Assembly (NCBI RefSeq): GCF_024296685.1
Contig: NZ_CP100763.1
Span: 248,001-312,000, forward strand
Reading direction: 5' to 3'
DNA from: Natrinema marinum
GTDB taxonomy: Archaea > Halobacteriota > Halobacteria > Halobacteriales > Natrialbaceae
DNA length: 64,000 bases
Below the pieces are notes generated by a model, which was not told the origin of the DNA, ran no database searches, and saw only the letters and a list, made by a program, of their open reading frames with translations. This document shows positions 1 to 7,120 of the stretch, in pieces (position 1 is the stretch's first letter; the number at the start of each line of letters is the position of its first letter). The position numbers and the translations under genes were made by a program.

Positions 1-378
1 GCGGGTGGTCACAGCCCGACAGGACCGGACCGGATGATCCTGTTCAAGGTCACCGACGCGCCGGCGACCCACGAGGGACTCGTCGAGGCCGGCTACGAGG
101 TGACCTACGGCCGCCGACTGTTCATGGAGCAAGGCGAGACGATCGTCACCGACGACCCCGCGGAGATCGACGAGCGCGATTACTATACGCTCGCCTACGC
201 CGAGAAGGCCGATCTCGAGGTCGACCAGACGACGGCGGCCTTCGAGACCGACGGTAGCGAATCGGAGGTTCGCTCCGACGGCGGTCGCGAACTGAGCGCC
301 GACGAACTGGCCGCACTCGAGCGAAGCGAGGGCTGCGAGGGCGGCGACTGCGGCGAGCACCGCGGAGGGAAGCGATGA
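1..378 (+). CDS. cbiL: Cobalt-factor II C20-methyltransferase, C-terminal part (CbiL)
   Basis: The reading frame is open to the left edge of the window, so this is the 3' part of a longer gene; the ATG at 34 is internal. The visible segment matches the end of the CbiL/CobI family: a strand reading ILFKV, then a GYEVTYGRRLFMEQGETI block, then DYYTLAYAEK, which corresponds to the last strands of the SAM-dependent tetrapyrrole methylase fold. A hydrophilic tail with two cysteines (EGCEGGDCGEH) follows. CbiL adds the C20 methyl group to cobalt-factor II in the cobalt-early B12 pathway. The stop overlaps the cbiF start by 4 nt (ATGA), so the two genes are translationally coupled. The N-terminal half cannot be checked here. 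Confidence 0.85.
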   Translation, partial: AGGHSPTGPDRMILFKVTDAPATHEGLVEAGYEVTYGRRLFMEQGETIVTDDPAEIDERDYYTLAYAEKADLEVDQTTAAFETDGSESEVRSDGGRELSADELAALERSEGCEGGDCGEHRGGKR

Positions 379-1271
379 CAGACGAGACGGGCGACGATCC
401 GCAGGACGCGATCGACTCCCAAGGCGAAGCCCGCCGCGAGAAACTGGACGACCGGATCTTCGAACACAGCGCCGGCGACGAGCAGGCGGGGATCCCCTTC
501 GTCGGCGCCGGCCCCGGCAACCCGCGCCTGCTGACCGTCGCCGGGAAGGAAGTGCTCGAGGCGGCAGACCTCGTCGTTCACGCGGGTTCGCTGGTCAACA
601 GCGAACTGCTCGACGAGTACTGCGGCCACGCCGAACTCGTCAATTCGGTCGGGAAAGACCTCGAGGAACTGATCCCGCTGATGCGGGACGCCTACGAGGA
701 CGGCGACAACGTCGTCCGGCTCCACAGCGGCGACCCAGCGATCTACGGGGCCGCGCTCGAGCAGATGGACGCGCTGGAACACGAAGGCGTCCCGACGTAC
801 TTCGTGCCCGGCGTCACCTCAGCCTTCGCGGCCAGCGCGACGCTGCGGACCCAGTTGACGTTGAACGAGGTCTCGAACCACGTCGCGTTCACCCGGCCGC
901 AGGGGAAGACCCTGACGCCGGAGGAAGACCACATCTCCGAGTTCGTCGAGATGGGCGATGTAACGACCTGCATCTACCTCGGCACCCACGCGGTTCGGGA
1001 GACGATGGATCGGCTGCTCGAGGATGACCACGACCCCGAGACGCCGGTCGCGGTCATTTACCACGCCTCGTGGCCGGACGAGGATGTGATCGTCGGCTCG
1101 GTCGGCGACATCGCCGACAAAGTGGAGGAAGCGGGGTATCGGGCCTCGGCGCTGGTCGTCATCGGCGACGCGGTGACCGGCGCGGGCTACGAGCGATCCT
1201 TCCTCTACGGCGACTGGGCGAATCGAGGGTCCGCTGAAAACTCGGGTGGAACGGAGGCTGGTAATGACTGA
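375..1271 (+). CDS. cbiF: Cobalt-precorrin-4 C11-methyltransferase (CbiF)
   Basis: This 298-residue protein is a class III SAM-dependent tetrapyrrole methylase that methylates C11 of cobalt-precorrin-4. The glycine-rich loop GAGPGNP is at residues 44-50 and the second SAM motif SGDP at 118-121. The segment FVPGVTSAFAASA and the TRPQGKTL sequence are typical of CbiF/CobM and separate it from CbiH. The first 38 residues are an acidic extension that the family does not need. A purine-rich GGAGGG lies about 6 nt before the ATG. It overlaps cbiL by 4 nt and is followed by an unusually long 207-bp gap before cbiG. Confidence 0.93.
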   Translation: MTDETGDDPQDAIDSQGEARREKLDDRIFEHSAGDEQAGIPFVGAGPGNPRLLTVAGKEVLEAADLVVHAGSLVNSELLDEYCGHAELVNSVGKDLEELIPLMRDAYEDGDNVVRLHSGDPAIYGAALEQMDALEHEGVPTYFVPGVTSAFAASATLRTQLTLNEVSNHVAFTRPQGKTLTPEEDHISEFVEMGDVTTCIYLGTHAVRETMDRLLEDDHDPETPVAVIYHASWPDEDVIVGSVGDIADKVEEAGYRASALVVIGDAVTGAGYERSFLYGDWANRGSAENSGGTEAGND

Positions 1272-1302
1272 GATTCGCTGGAGTTGCTACCGCGAACACG
1301 AT

Positions 1303-1402
1303 GAAAGCCCCTGCCGCGCTCGACCGGTTGCGCCTCGCTGCGGTCCTCACTGCGTTGCGGTCCTTGCGTCGGCTCACCGGACCGAGCGCGGCAGCCCCTT
1401 TC
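1303..1402. repeat. Imperfect inverted repeat in the cbiF-cbiG gap
   Basis: The 207 bp between cbiF and cbiG holds two outward arms that pair around a perfect 12-bp core: CTGCCGCGCTCG at 1311-1322 and its complement at 1383-1394. Pairing continues on both sides with mismatches (GAAAG at 1303 against CTTTC ending at 1402). I see no credible gene here; a 78-codon frame across it lacks family features. The block could be a short non-autonomous repeat, an RNA hairpin that tunes expression within the operon, or a terminator-like structure. Confidence 0.6.
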
Positions 1403-1478
1403 AGTCCCACCCCCGCAGTGGTCTGGACGGGTCGATAGCACGTGGACAGGACGATTTCGGCACGAGAGAGGTTTCACA

Positions 1479-2471
1479 ATGAGTTCAGGAACTGAGAACA
1501 CGGATACGACGGACGAATCGGACTCCGGCGGCGGCCACTGCTCGACGCCGGATTCGGACGGCGAGGTCGCCGAGGAGATCGCGATCGTCTCCTTCGGTCG
1601 GAAGATGGACACCGCCGAGGAGATCAAAGCCGAACTCGAGGATCGCTACGAGGCGATCGAGATCCTCGAGTACCACGGCGACGTCTTCGAGGAACACTGG
1701 GGCGAGTACGACTGCTTCGTCGGGCTGATGGCCTCGGGGATCGCCATGCGGAAGACGGCCCACCTGCTCGACGACAAGTGGGAGGACCCCGCGATCTGCG
1801 TCGTCGACGAGGAACTCACGTGGGCGATCCCGATCACGGGCGGGCACCACGGCGCGAATCAGGTCGCGCAAGATCTGGCGACGATGGGTGCGGTTCCGGC
1901 GATGACGACCGCCTCCGAAGCGGCCGGCAAGCAGGGTGTCGAGTCCCGCGCGAAGGCGATGGACGCCCACGTCGTCAACGGCGACTCGACGGTGAAGACG
2001 AACCTCGCCGTGCTGGACGACGATCTCGGTCCCGTCGCCCGACTCGAGGGGCCCAGAGCCGTCCTCGTCGGCGACGACGTGACGGTGCTCAAGCGCAACG
2101 AAGACGACGGCGTCGTGCTCGGTACCGGCAGCGTCTCCGGCGCGAGCAAAGCGGCCTTCCTCGCCGCCTGGGAGGACGCCCTCGAGCGGACCGACTACGA
2201 CGTCGCGGACGTCGAGTTCGTCGGCACTGCGACGCGAAAGGAAGACGAGGAGGGGCTGCTTGAGGCCGCACGGGAACTCGATCTGGGCGTCGTTGCCTTC
2301 GACAAGGAGACGCTGCTCGCACACGAGGGGCCGACGCCCTCCAAATCGAAGGAGCTGATCGGCTGGCCGGGCGTCTCCGAGGCGAGCGCGATCGCCGGCG
2401 GGGCCGAGCAGGAACTGGTCCTCGAGAAGGTGAGCTACGAGAACGAGGTCACGGTGGCGATCGGTCGATGA
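1479..2471 (+). CDS. cbiG: Cobalt-precorrin-5A hydrolase (CbiG)
   Basis: The 330-residue protein fits CbiG, which opens the delta-lactone of cobalt-precorrin-5A and releases acetaldehyde. The first 33 residues are an acidic leader. The central domain has the family sequence [16 protein letters not shown] followed by an ITGGHHGAN block at 119-127. The C-terminal domain, from about residue 225, has the usual [14 protein letters not shown] and [19 protein letters not shown] stretches. A GAGAGGT ribosome-binding sequence precedes the ATG. The stop overlaps the next start by 4 nt (ATGA). Confidence 0.92.
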   Translation: MSSGTENTDTTDESDSGGGHCSTPDSDGEVAEEIAIVSFGRKMDTAEEIKAELEDRYEAIEILEYHGDVFEEHWGEYDCFVGLMASGIAMRKTAHLLDDKWEDPAICVVDEELTWAIPITGGHHGANQVAQDLATMGAVPAMTTASEAAGKQGVESRAKAMDAHVVNGDSTVKTNLAVLDDDLGPVARLEGPRAVLVGDDVTVLKRNEDDGVVLGTGSVSGASKAAFLAAWEDALERTDYDVADVEFVGTATRKEDEEGLLEAARELDLGVVAFDKETLLAHEGPTPSKSKELIGWPGVSEASAIAGGAEQELVLEKVSYENEVTVAIGR

Positions 2472-3376
2472 ACGTCGAGGATGCAGCTACCAGCGGCGAC
2501 GGCACGCCCGACGACCACGGCACGCTTTATGTCGTCGGGATCGGCCCCGGTCTGCCCGACCACATGACCGCGCGAGCGAAGGAGGTCATCGAGTCCGCAG
2601 ACGTGGTCATCGCCTCGAGCCTCTATCAGGAGTTCCTGCGGGCCGACGGCACCCTCCTGCCCGAGGAGGAGACGGACGAGGACGGTGTCGCCGTCCGCGA
2701 GGGCGACACCGCAGCGCGAGCCCAAGGCGACCGCGAGGACGGCTTCGAGCAGGAGATCGTCCGCTCGACGATGGGTCGGCAGATCGAACTCGCCCGCGCG
2801 GCGTTCGACTACGTGCGCGAGGGAAAGGACGTGGCCCACGTCTCGGGCGGTGACCCCTCCGTGTACGGCAAGTCCGACCTCGTCTTCACGATGGCCGAAG
2901 CGGAGGACGCCACGGACGTTCCCATCGAGATCGTCCCCGGCATCACCGCGGCGCTGGGCGGTGCGGCCAACGTCGGCGCGCCGCTGTGTAACGACTTCTG
3001 TACCGTCTCGCTGTCGGACAAGTGGCGCGGCTGGGACGAGATCGAGGAGAAGCTGCGCGCGGCCGCAATCAGCGACTTCGTGATCGTCCTCTACAACTGC
3101 TGGCGAAACTACGAGAAGGCCGTCGAGATCGTCCGCGAGGAGCGGACCGACGACGCCTACGTGGCCATCGTCAACGACGCCGGCCGAGAGGACGCCGGCC
3201 GCAACGGCGAGAGCCAGTTCATCACGACGCTCGGCGAGGCCGTCGACCACGACGACAAGGTGTCGGGGATGGGCACCTCGCTGCTCATCGGCACCCACGA
3301 GACCGAGACCTGGCGCAACGACGACCGAACGTACCTCGTCACCCCGCGCGGCGGGCGTGACGTCGACGATTTCTGA
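2468..3376 (+). CDS. cbiH: Precorrin-3B C17-methyltransferase family protein (CbiH, copy 1)
   Basis: This 302-residue tetrapyrrole methylase is CbiH-like; CbiH methylates C17 and contracts the ring of cobalt-factor III. It has the SAM loop GIGPG at 24-28, the SGGDPSVYG motif from 126, and the VPGITAALGGAANVGAPLCNDF block characteristic of CbiH/CobJ. The C-terminal half keeps LYNCWRNYEKAVEIV, close to the usual YNP-type helix. Residues about 59-100 are a charged insertion. It overlaps cbiG by 4 nt and is followed 8 nt later by a second CbiH-type gene. Which copy performs the classical ring contraction cannot be told from sequence alone. Confidence 0.88.
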   Translation: MNVEDAATSGDGTPDDHGTLYVVGIGPGLPDHMTARAKEVIESADVVIASSLYQEFLRADGTLLPEEETDEDGVAVREGDTAARAQGDREDGFEQEIVRSTMGRQIELARAAFDYVREGKDVAHVSGGDPSVYGKSDLVFTMAEAEDATDVPIEIVPGITAALGGAANVGAPLCNDFCTVSLSDKWRGWDEIEEKLRAAAISDFVIVLYNCWRNYEKAVEIVREERTDDAYVAIVNDAGREDAGRNGESQFITTLGEAVDHDDKVSGMGTSLLIGTHETETWRNDDRTYLVTPRGGRDVDDF

Positions 3377-3384
3377 ACCCAACC

Positions 3385-4419
3385 ATGAGTACGGACACAA
3401 ATGCGGACGCTGACGACGAATCGACTTCTAAGTGCGGTGCCTCCTCGAACGGCGAGGCCAGCACCGAGCCCTCGAGGTCCAAATGCGGAGCTTCGAGCAC
3501 CAGCGACACCGACGACTCGAGTACCTCGACGTGCGGCGCATCCTCGAGTGCGAGTTCCTCGGCCTCGAGTTGCGGCGCCTCGAGTTCGGACGATGGTGGC
3601 TCGAACGAGCAGGAGGTCGGCGCGACGGTCGACGACTTCGATGCCGAGCCCGGGCAGCTGATCGCCGTCGGTCTCGGCCCCGGCCACCCGGAAGGGATGA
3701 CCGACCGCGCGAAGGCGGCGCTGCTCGAGGCCGACCACATCGTCGGCTACACGACTTACATCGAGCTCATCCCGGACGAGATCACCGAGGAAGCCGACGA
3801 TATCTACGACACGCCGATGTGCGGCGAGGTCTCCCGCACCGAGGAATCGATCGATCGCGCGCTCGCGGGCAACGACGTGGCGATCGTCGGCAGCGGCGAC
3901 CCCAACGTCTACGCGCTGTCCGGACTCGCACTCGAGATCTTGGAGTCCAAGGGCGCGACGGCCTCGATGGTTGACTTCGAGGTCGTTCCCGGCGTGCCGG
4001 CGGCCCAGTCCTGTGCGGCCCGGCTGGGCGCGCCGCTGGTCAACGACACCGTCTCGGTCTCGCTGTCGGACCACCTCGTCCCGATGCCGGAGATCGAATC
4101 GCGGCTGCACTCCGTCGCAAGCGAGAACTTCACGATCACGATCTACAACCCGTGGAGCCGCAAGCGCCGAGAGAACTTCCAGAAGTGCTGTGAGATCCTC
4201 CTGACCCACCGCGACCCCGACACGCCGGTCGGCATCGTCCACGGTGCCGGCCGCGAGGACGAGCAGGTGATGATCACCGAACTCGCCGAACTCGAGGACC
4301 TCGGTGAGAGCGAGCTCATCGACATGACGACGACGATCGTCGTCGGCACCGAGGACACCTACGTCTGGGACGACCGGATGGTCACGCCGCGGGGCTACGA
4401 GACGAAGTACGATTACTAA
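3385..4419 (+). CDS. cbiH: CbiH-type methyltransferase, copy 2, with Cys-rich N-terminal repeats
   Basis: From about residue 90 this 344-residue protein is a clear CbiH: SAM loop GLGPG at 96-100, SGDPNVYAL, VVPGVPAAQSCAARLGAPL, and the YNPWSRKR sequence near residue 253, which is closer to classical CbiH than copy 1. The first 85 residues are a Ser-rich tract with four copies of a Cys-Gly-Ala-Ser-Ser unit (cysteines at 17, 34, 50 and 63). That tract is not part of the methylase fold and could bind metal or an iron-sulphur cluster. The gene lies between copy 1 and a small ferredoxin, 2 nt before the latter. In some bacteria CbiH carries a fused 4Fe-4S domain, so a link to the ferredoxin is plausible. 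Confidence 0.88.
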   Translation: MSTDTNADADDESTSKCGASSNGEASTEPSRSKCGASSTSDTDDSSTSTCGASSSASSSASSCGASSSDDGGSNEQEVGATVDDFDAEPGQLIAVGLGPGHPEGMTDRAKAALLEADHIVGYTTYIELIPDEITEEADDIYDTPMCGEVSRTEESIDRALAGNDVAIVGSGDPNVYALSGLALEILESKGATASMVDFEVVPGVPAAQSCAARLGAPLVNDTVSVSLSDHLVPMPEIESRLHSVASENFTITIYNPWSRKRRENFQKCCEILLTHRDPDTPVGIVHGAGREDEQVMITELAELEDLGESELIDMTTTIVVGTEDTYVWDDRMVTPRGYETKYDY

Positions 4420-4421
4420 CG

Positions 4422-4688
4422 ATGGCACGATACGAAGTCACCATCGAGAAAGACGCCTGCGACGGCATCTTCGCCTGTCTGACCCGCGACCCACGGTTCG
4501 TCGAGGGCGCGGACGGCCTCGCGACGATCGACCCGAACGCGGATCCGGTCTACGACTGCGAGGGCGAGGTCACGGACACTGCCGAGCGCGTCGTCGCGAC
4601 GTTCGACGACGACCGCATCGACGAAGCGCAGCAGGCCGCGGCGGCCTGCCCGACGGACGCCATCGTCGTCCGGGAGGTGGGCGAATGA
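4422..4688 (+). CDS. Small single-cluster ferredoxin of the cobalamin operon
   Basis: This 88-residue acidic protein has the sparse cysteine pattern of single-cluster [3Fe-4S]/[4Fe-4S] ferredoxins: C13-x5-C19 near the N-terminus and C76-Pro near the C-terminus (AACPTDAI), plus C46. The order (first cysteines in DACDGIFAC, last in CPTDAIVV) is that of 3Fe-4S-type ferredoxins. It lies 2 nt after the second cbiH and overlaps the next gene by 4 nt. An electron-transfer role with CbiH, CbiG or CbiX is inferred from position only. Confidence 0.8.
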   Translation: MARYEVTIEKDACDGIFACLTRDPRFVEGADGLATIDPNADPVYDCEGEVTDTAERVVATFDDDRIDEAQQAAAACPTDAIVVREVGE

Positions 4689-5422
4689 GCGACGCGGGGC
4701 CGACGACCGACGACGGCGCCCTCGAGGTCGCCGTCCCGTCTGACCCCCTCGCCGGCCACCCCGCGACGGCGTACTTCTGGGGGCACGTCGCCGGCAGCGG
4801 CGACGTCGCCGACAGTGTGATCGAGGTCGCCACCAACGACGAGGCGTCCGCGCAGGTGCTTGCGGCCGTCGCCGGCGGCGATCTCGAGCACGAGATGACG
4901 ACTCGAGACTACGCTCACGACACCTCGATTACGCGTACGGAGGACGAGTACACGCTGTCGATCGGCGGCGATGGCAGCGAGGACGACGAAACGGACGAGT
5001 CGGGACTGCTCGGCCGCAGCGGCGCGCTGGGCCTTCCCGTCGACGGCCGCGGCAACTACCGCTTCGGCGCGTTCGTGAACCACGATCGGGAACTCCTGCC
5101 GGGGCTGCTCGAGGGCTGTGGCACCATCTGCTTCAAGTCCTCGACGGGCACCGTGGGAATCTCGTTCGTTCACGACGACCGGGAGCTGCTCGAGTTCGCA
5201 CAGGACGTGATTTCGGAGTCTCCCGTGGACGCGCCCGTCGACGACCTCTCCGAGACGTCCTCGGGCGGCTACTGGTTCGGCGTCGACGACGACGCCGCGC
5301 CCGCCTTCGGCACGTGGCTCTACGAGAACTGTGAGGAAACCGGACTGTTCGCCCCGAGTCGCCGGCGCAAACTCGAGCGGAGCCTCGAGCAAGCGTCGGC
5401 GTACGACGGCGAGGCGGCCTGA
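4685..5422 (+). CDS. LAGLIDADG-fold protein lacking catalytic acids, in cobalamin operon
   Basis: This 245-residue protein has no enzyme family that I can name in B12 synthesis. Its layout matches a two-repeat LAGLIDADG protein. Residues 31-40 (FWGHVAGSGD) and 138-148 (LPGLLEGCGTI) align with the two LAGLIDADG helices. Each is followed by a strand and a DDRELLEFAQDV-like helix. The C-terminus ends WLYENCEETGLF...RRRKLE, like the last helices of homing endonucleases. The acidic residue that binds the metal is Ser38 in the first motif and Cys145 in the second, so nuclease activity is unlikely. A hydrophilic linker fills about 95-115. The gene overlaps the ferredoxin by 4 nt and lies 12 nt before cbiX, so it belongs to the operon. 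Its function is unknown. Confidence 0.6.
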   Translation: MSDAGPTTDDGALEVAVPSDPLAGHPATAYFWGHVAGSGDVADSVIEVATNDEASAQVLAAVAGGDLEHEMTTRDYAHDTSITRTEDEYTLSIGGDGSEDDETDESGLLGRSGALGLPVDGRGNYRFGAFVNHDRELLPGLLEGCGTICFKSSTGTVGISFVHDDRELLEFAQDVISESPVDAPVDDLSETSSGGYWFGVDDDAAPAFGTWLYENCEETGLFAPSRRRKLERSLEQASAYDGEAA

Positions 5423-5434
5423 GACCGACGATCG

Positions 5435-6667
5435 ATGAGCACACCCGACGAGACCATGTCCGCGGCGGTCGCTGGCTTCGACGACGAAGCCGTCCTGCTG
5501 GTCGGCCACGGCTCCAGACGCGAGAAATCCAACGAACAGGTGCGCGAACTGGCCGCCGACCTCGAGTCGCGACTCGGGATTCCGGTCGACGCCGCCTTCC
5601 TCGAACTCGCGGAGCCGGCGATCGACGAGGCGTTCGCGGGGCTCGCGCCCGTCGCCGAGCGCGTGACCGTCGTCCACTGTTCGCTGTTCGCCGCGAGCCA
5701 CGTCAAAAACGACGTGCCGCTGGCGATCGAGCAGGCTCGCGCCGAACACGACCTCGAGATCCGAAACGGCGCGCATCTCGGCGTCCACCCCGCAATCTTG
5801 GACCTGCTGGACGACCGCGCTGCCGCCGTCGAGCGCGACCTCGGCGTCGACCGCGAGGACGACGACGTGGCCGTCGTCGTCTGTGGCCGGGGCTCGAGCG
5901 ACCCGGACGCCAACGGCGACGTACACAAACTCGCTCGGCTGCTGTTCGAGGGCCGCGCGTTCGACCGCGTCGAGGCGTCCTTTATCGGCGTCACCGAGCC
6001 GACGCTCGAGGAGAGCCTCCACGGACTCTCGAAGCACCGACCAGACGCGGTCGTCGTCCTGCCCTATATGCTCGGCGACGGCGTCCTCACCCAGCGGGTG
6101 CGCGATTGGACCGCCGACTTCGACGCGGACTACCCCTACGTCGACGCGCTCGCCGGCGACCCGCTCGGCACGGATTCGCGGCTGCTCGATGTCTTCGCCG
6201 ACCGCTGGCAGGAGGCGCGATCGGGGAGCGTCGAGATGTCCTGTGACACGTGCAAGTACAAGGTCGACCTCGAGGGCTACGAGGAGGACGTCGGCGGCGC
6301 GCGGGCGATGCTCCGCGCGCTCGCCCACCAGGAGGCCCACGCCGACCGCGAGGACGTCGACGACGAGCCCCACAGCCACGACGCGCCCGAAAAACACGTC
6401 GCGGTCTGTCTGAACCAGACCTGCGCCGAACAGGGGTCGCCGGCGGTCCTCGAGCGCTTACGCCAGGAAGCCCGCGACTCCGAGCACTGTGACGCCCGCA
6501 TCACGCGGTCGTCCTGTCTGGGGCGCTGTGGCGACGGGCCGATGGTCGCGGTCTACCCGGACGGGATCTGGTACGGCGACGTGGCGGGCGCGGACGCCGA
6601 ACGGATCGTGGCCGACCACCTCGATCGGGACCGCATCGTCAGCGACCTCGTCGATCAGACGCTGTAG
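5435..6667 (+). CDS. cbiX: Sirohydrochlorin cobaltochelatase CbiX with C-terminal [2Fe-2S] domain
   Basis: CbiX inserts cobalt into sirohydrochlorin, the entry step of the cobalt-early pathway. The first 265 residues hold two chelatase half-domains: LLVGHGSR around His25 plus VHCSLFAASHVKNDVP, then VVCGRGSSDPDANGD and LPYMLGDGVL. A CDTCKYKVDLEGYEED segment follows, then a charged His-rich linker and a thioredoxin-like [2Fe-2S] domain with the Cx4C (CLNQTC) and Cx3C (CLGRC) pairs and the closing YPDGIWYGDV sequence. The total of 410 residues suits the long CbiX form with a ferredoxin extension. A downstream ATG at 5456 is an alternative start that would leave the chelatase domain intact. Confidence 0.9.
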   Translation: MSTPDETMSAAVAGFDDEAVLLVGHGSRREKSNEQVRELAADLESRLGIPVDAAFLELAEPAIDEAFAGLAPVAERVTVVHCSLFAASHVKNDVPLAIEQARAEHDLEIRNGAHLGVHPAILDLLDDRAAAVERDLGVDREDDDVAVVVCGRGSSDPDANGDVHKLARLLFEGRAFDRVEASFIGVTEPTLEESLHGLSKHRPDAVVVLPYMLGDGVLTQRVRDWTADFDADYPYVDALAGDPLGTDSRLLDVFADRWQEARSGSVEMSCDTCKYKVDLEGYEEDVGGARAMLRALAHQEAHADREDVDDEPHSHDAPEKHVAVCLNQTCAEQGSPAVLERLRQEARDSEHCDARITRSSCLGRCGDGPMVAVYPDGIWYGDVAGADAERIVADHLDRDRIVSDLVDQTL

Positions 6668-6746
6668 CCGCGCAAATTATCGCAGTATCCTCATCGAATA
6701 GCACGCCAACTGACTGCAGATACGAACTCGATTCAACACATAACCC

Positions 6747-7118
6747 ATGAGCTGCCACGAAATCGAAGCACTGCGACTCGGACTGATGAGCGTCCTCGGC
6801 GTCGGGGACGACAGCGCTCGCGAACACGCGGAAAAGGAACTCGAGGGTCACCTCGAGGGCCCTATCCAGGGGCTCGCGGAGGCCGACAGCCTCGCGGAAG
6901 TAACGCGCCACCTCGATGCGGCGCTGGTCGATCTAGAAGAGGAGGTCGCCGCGATGGAGAGCGACGACCCCGAATACGATTACACGCGGGGGCGGTTGCT
7001 CGCCGTTCGCGACGCCGAGCGGGCGGTCCAGCGGCTGTCCGCACAGGGCGAGCACATCGTCGACGGACTCGGCGACGCTCACGACACCCTCCACGAGACG
7101 TTCCCGGTCGAGGAGTGA
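6747..7118 (+). CDS. DUF3209-like cobalamin-cluster protein
   Basis: This 123-residue acidic, mostly helical protein begins MSCHEIEALRLGLMSVLG, which I recognise as the signature of the DUF3209 family of archaeal proteins found near cobalamin and cobaltochelatase genes. No catalytic motif is visible. The N-terminal Cys-His pair (residues 3-4) could bind a metal. An AT-rich gap of 79 bp separates it from cbiX, so it may have its own promoter. Its stop overlaps the sequence just before the propeller gene, so those two are coupled. The family assignment is from memory of the N-terminal sequence; the function is unknown. Confidence 0.7.
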   Translation: MSCHEIEALRLGLMSVLGVGDDSAREHAEKELEGHLEGPIQGLAEADSLAEVTRHLDAALVDLEEEVAAMESDDPEYDYTRGRLLAVRDAERAVQRLSAQGEHIVDGLGDAHDTLHETFPVEE

Positions 7119-7120
7119 CG

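Noticed and set aside
1246-1482. A 78-codon frame across the cbiF-cbiG gap
   Set aside because: It overlaps cbiF and the inverted repeat, with no homology or start signal.
4550-6397. A 615-codon minus-strand frame over the cobalamin operon
   Set aside because: It covers genes with firm motifs on the plus strand and contains no motif of its own.
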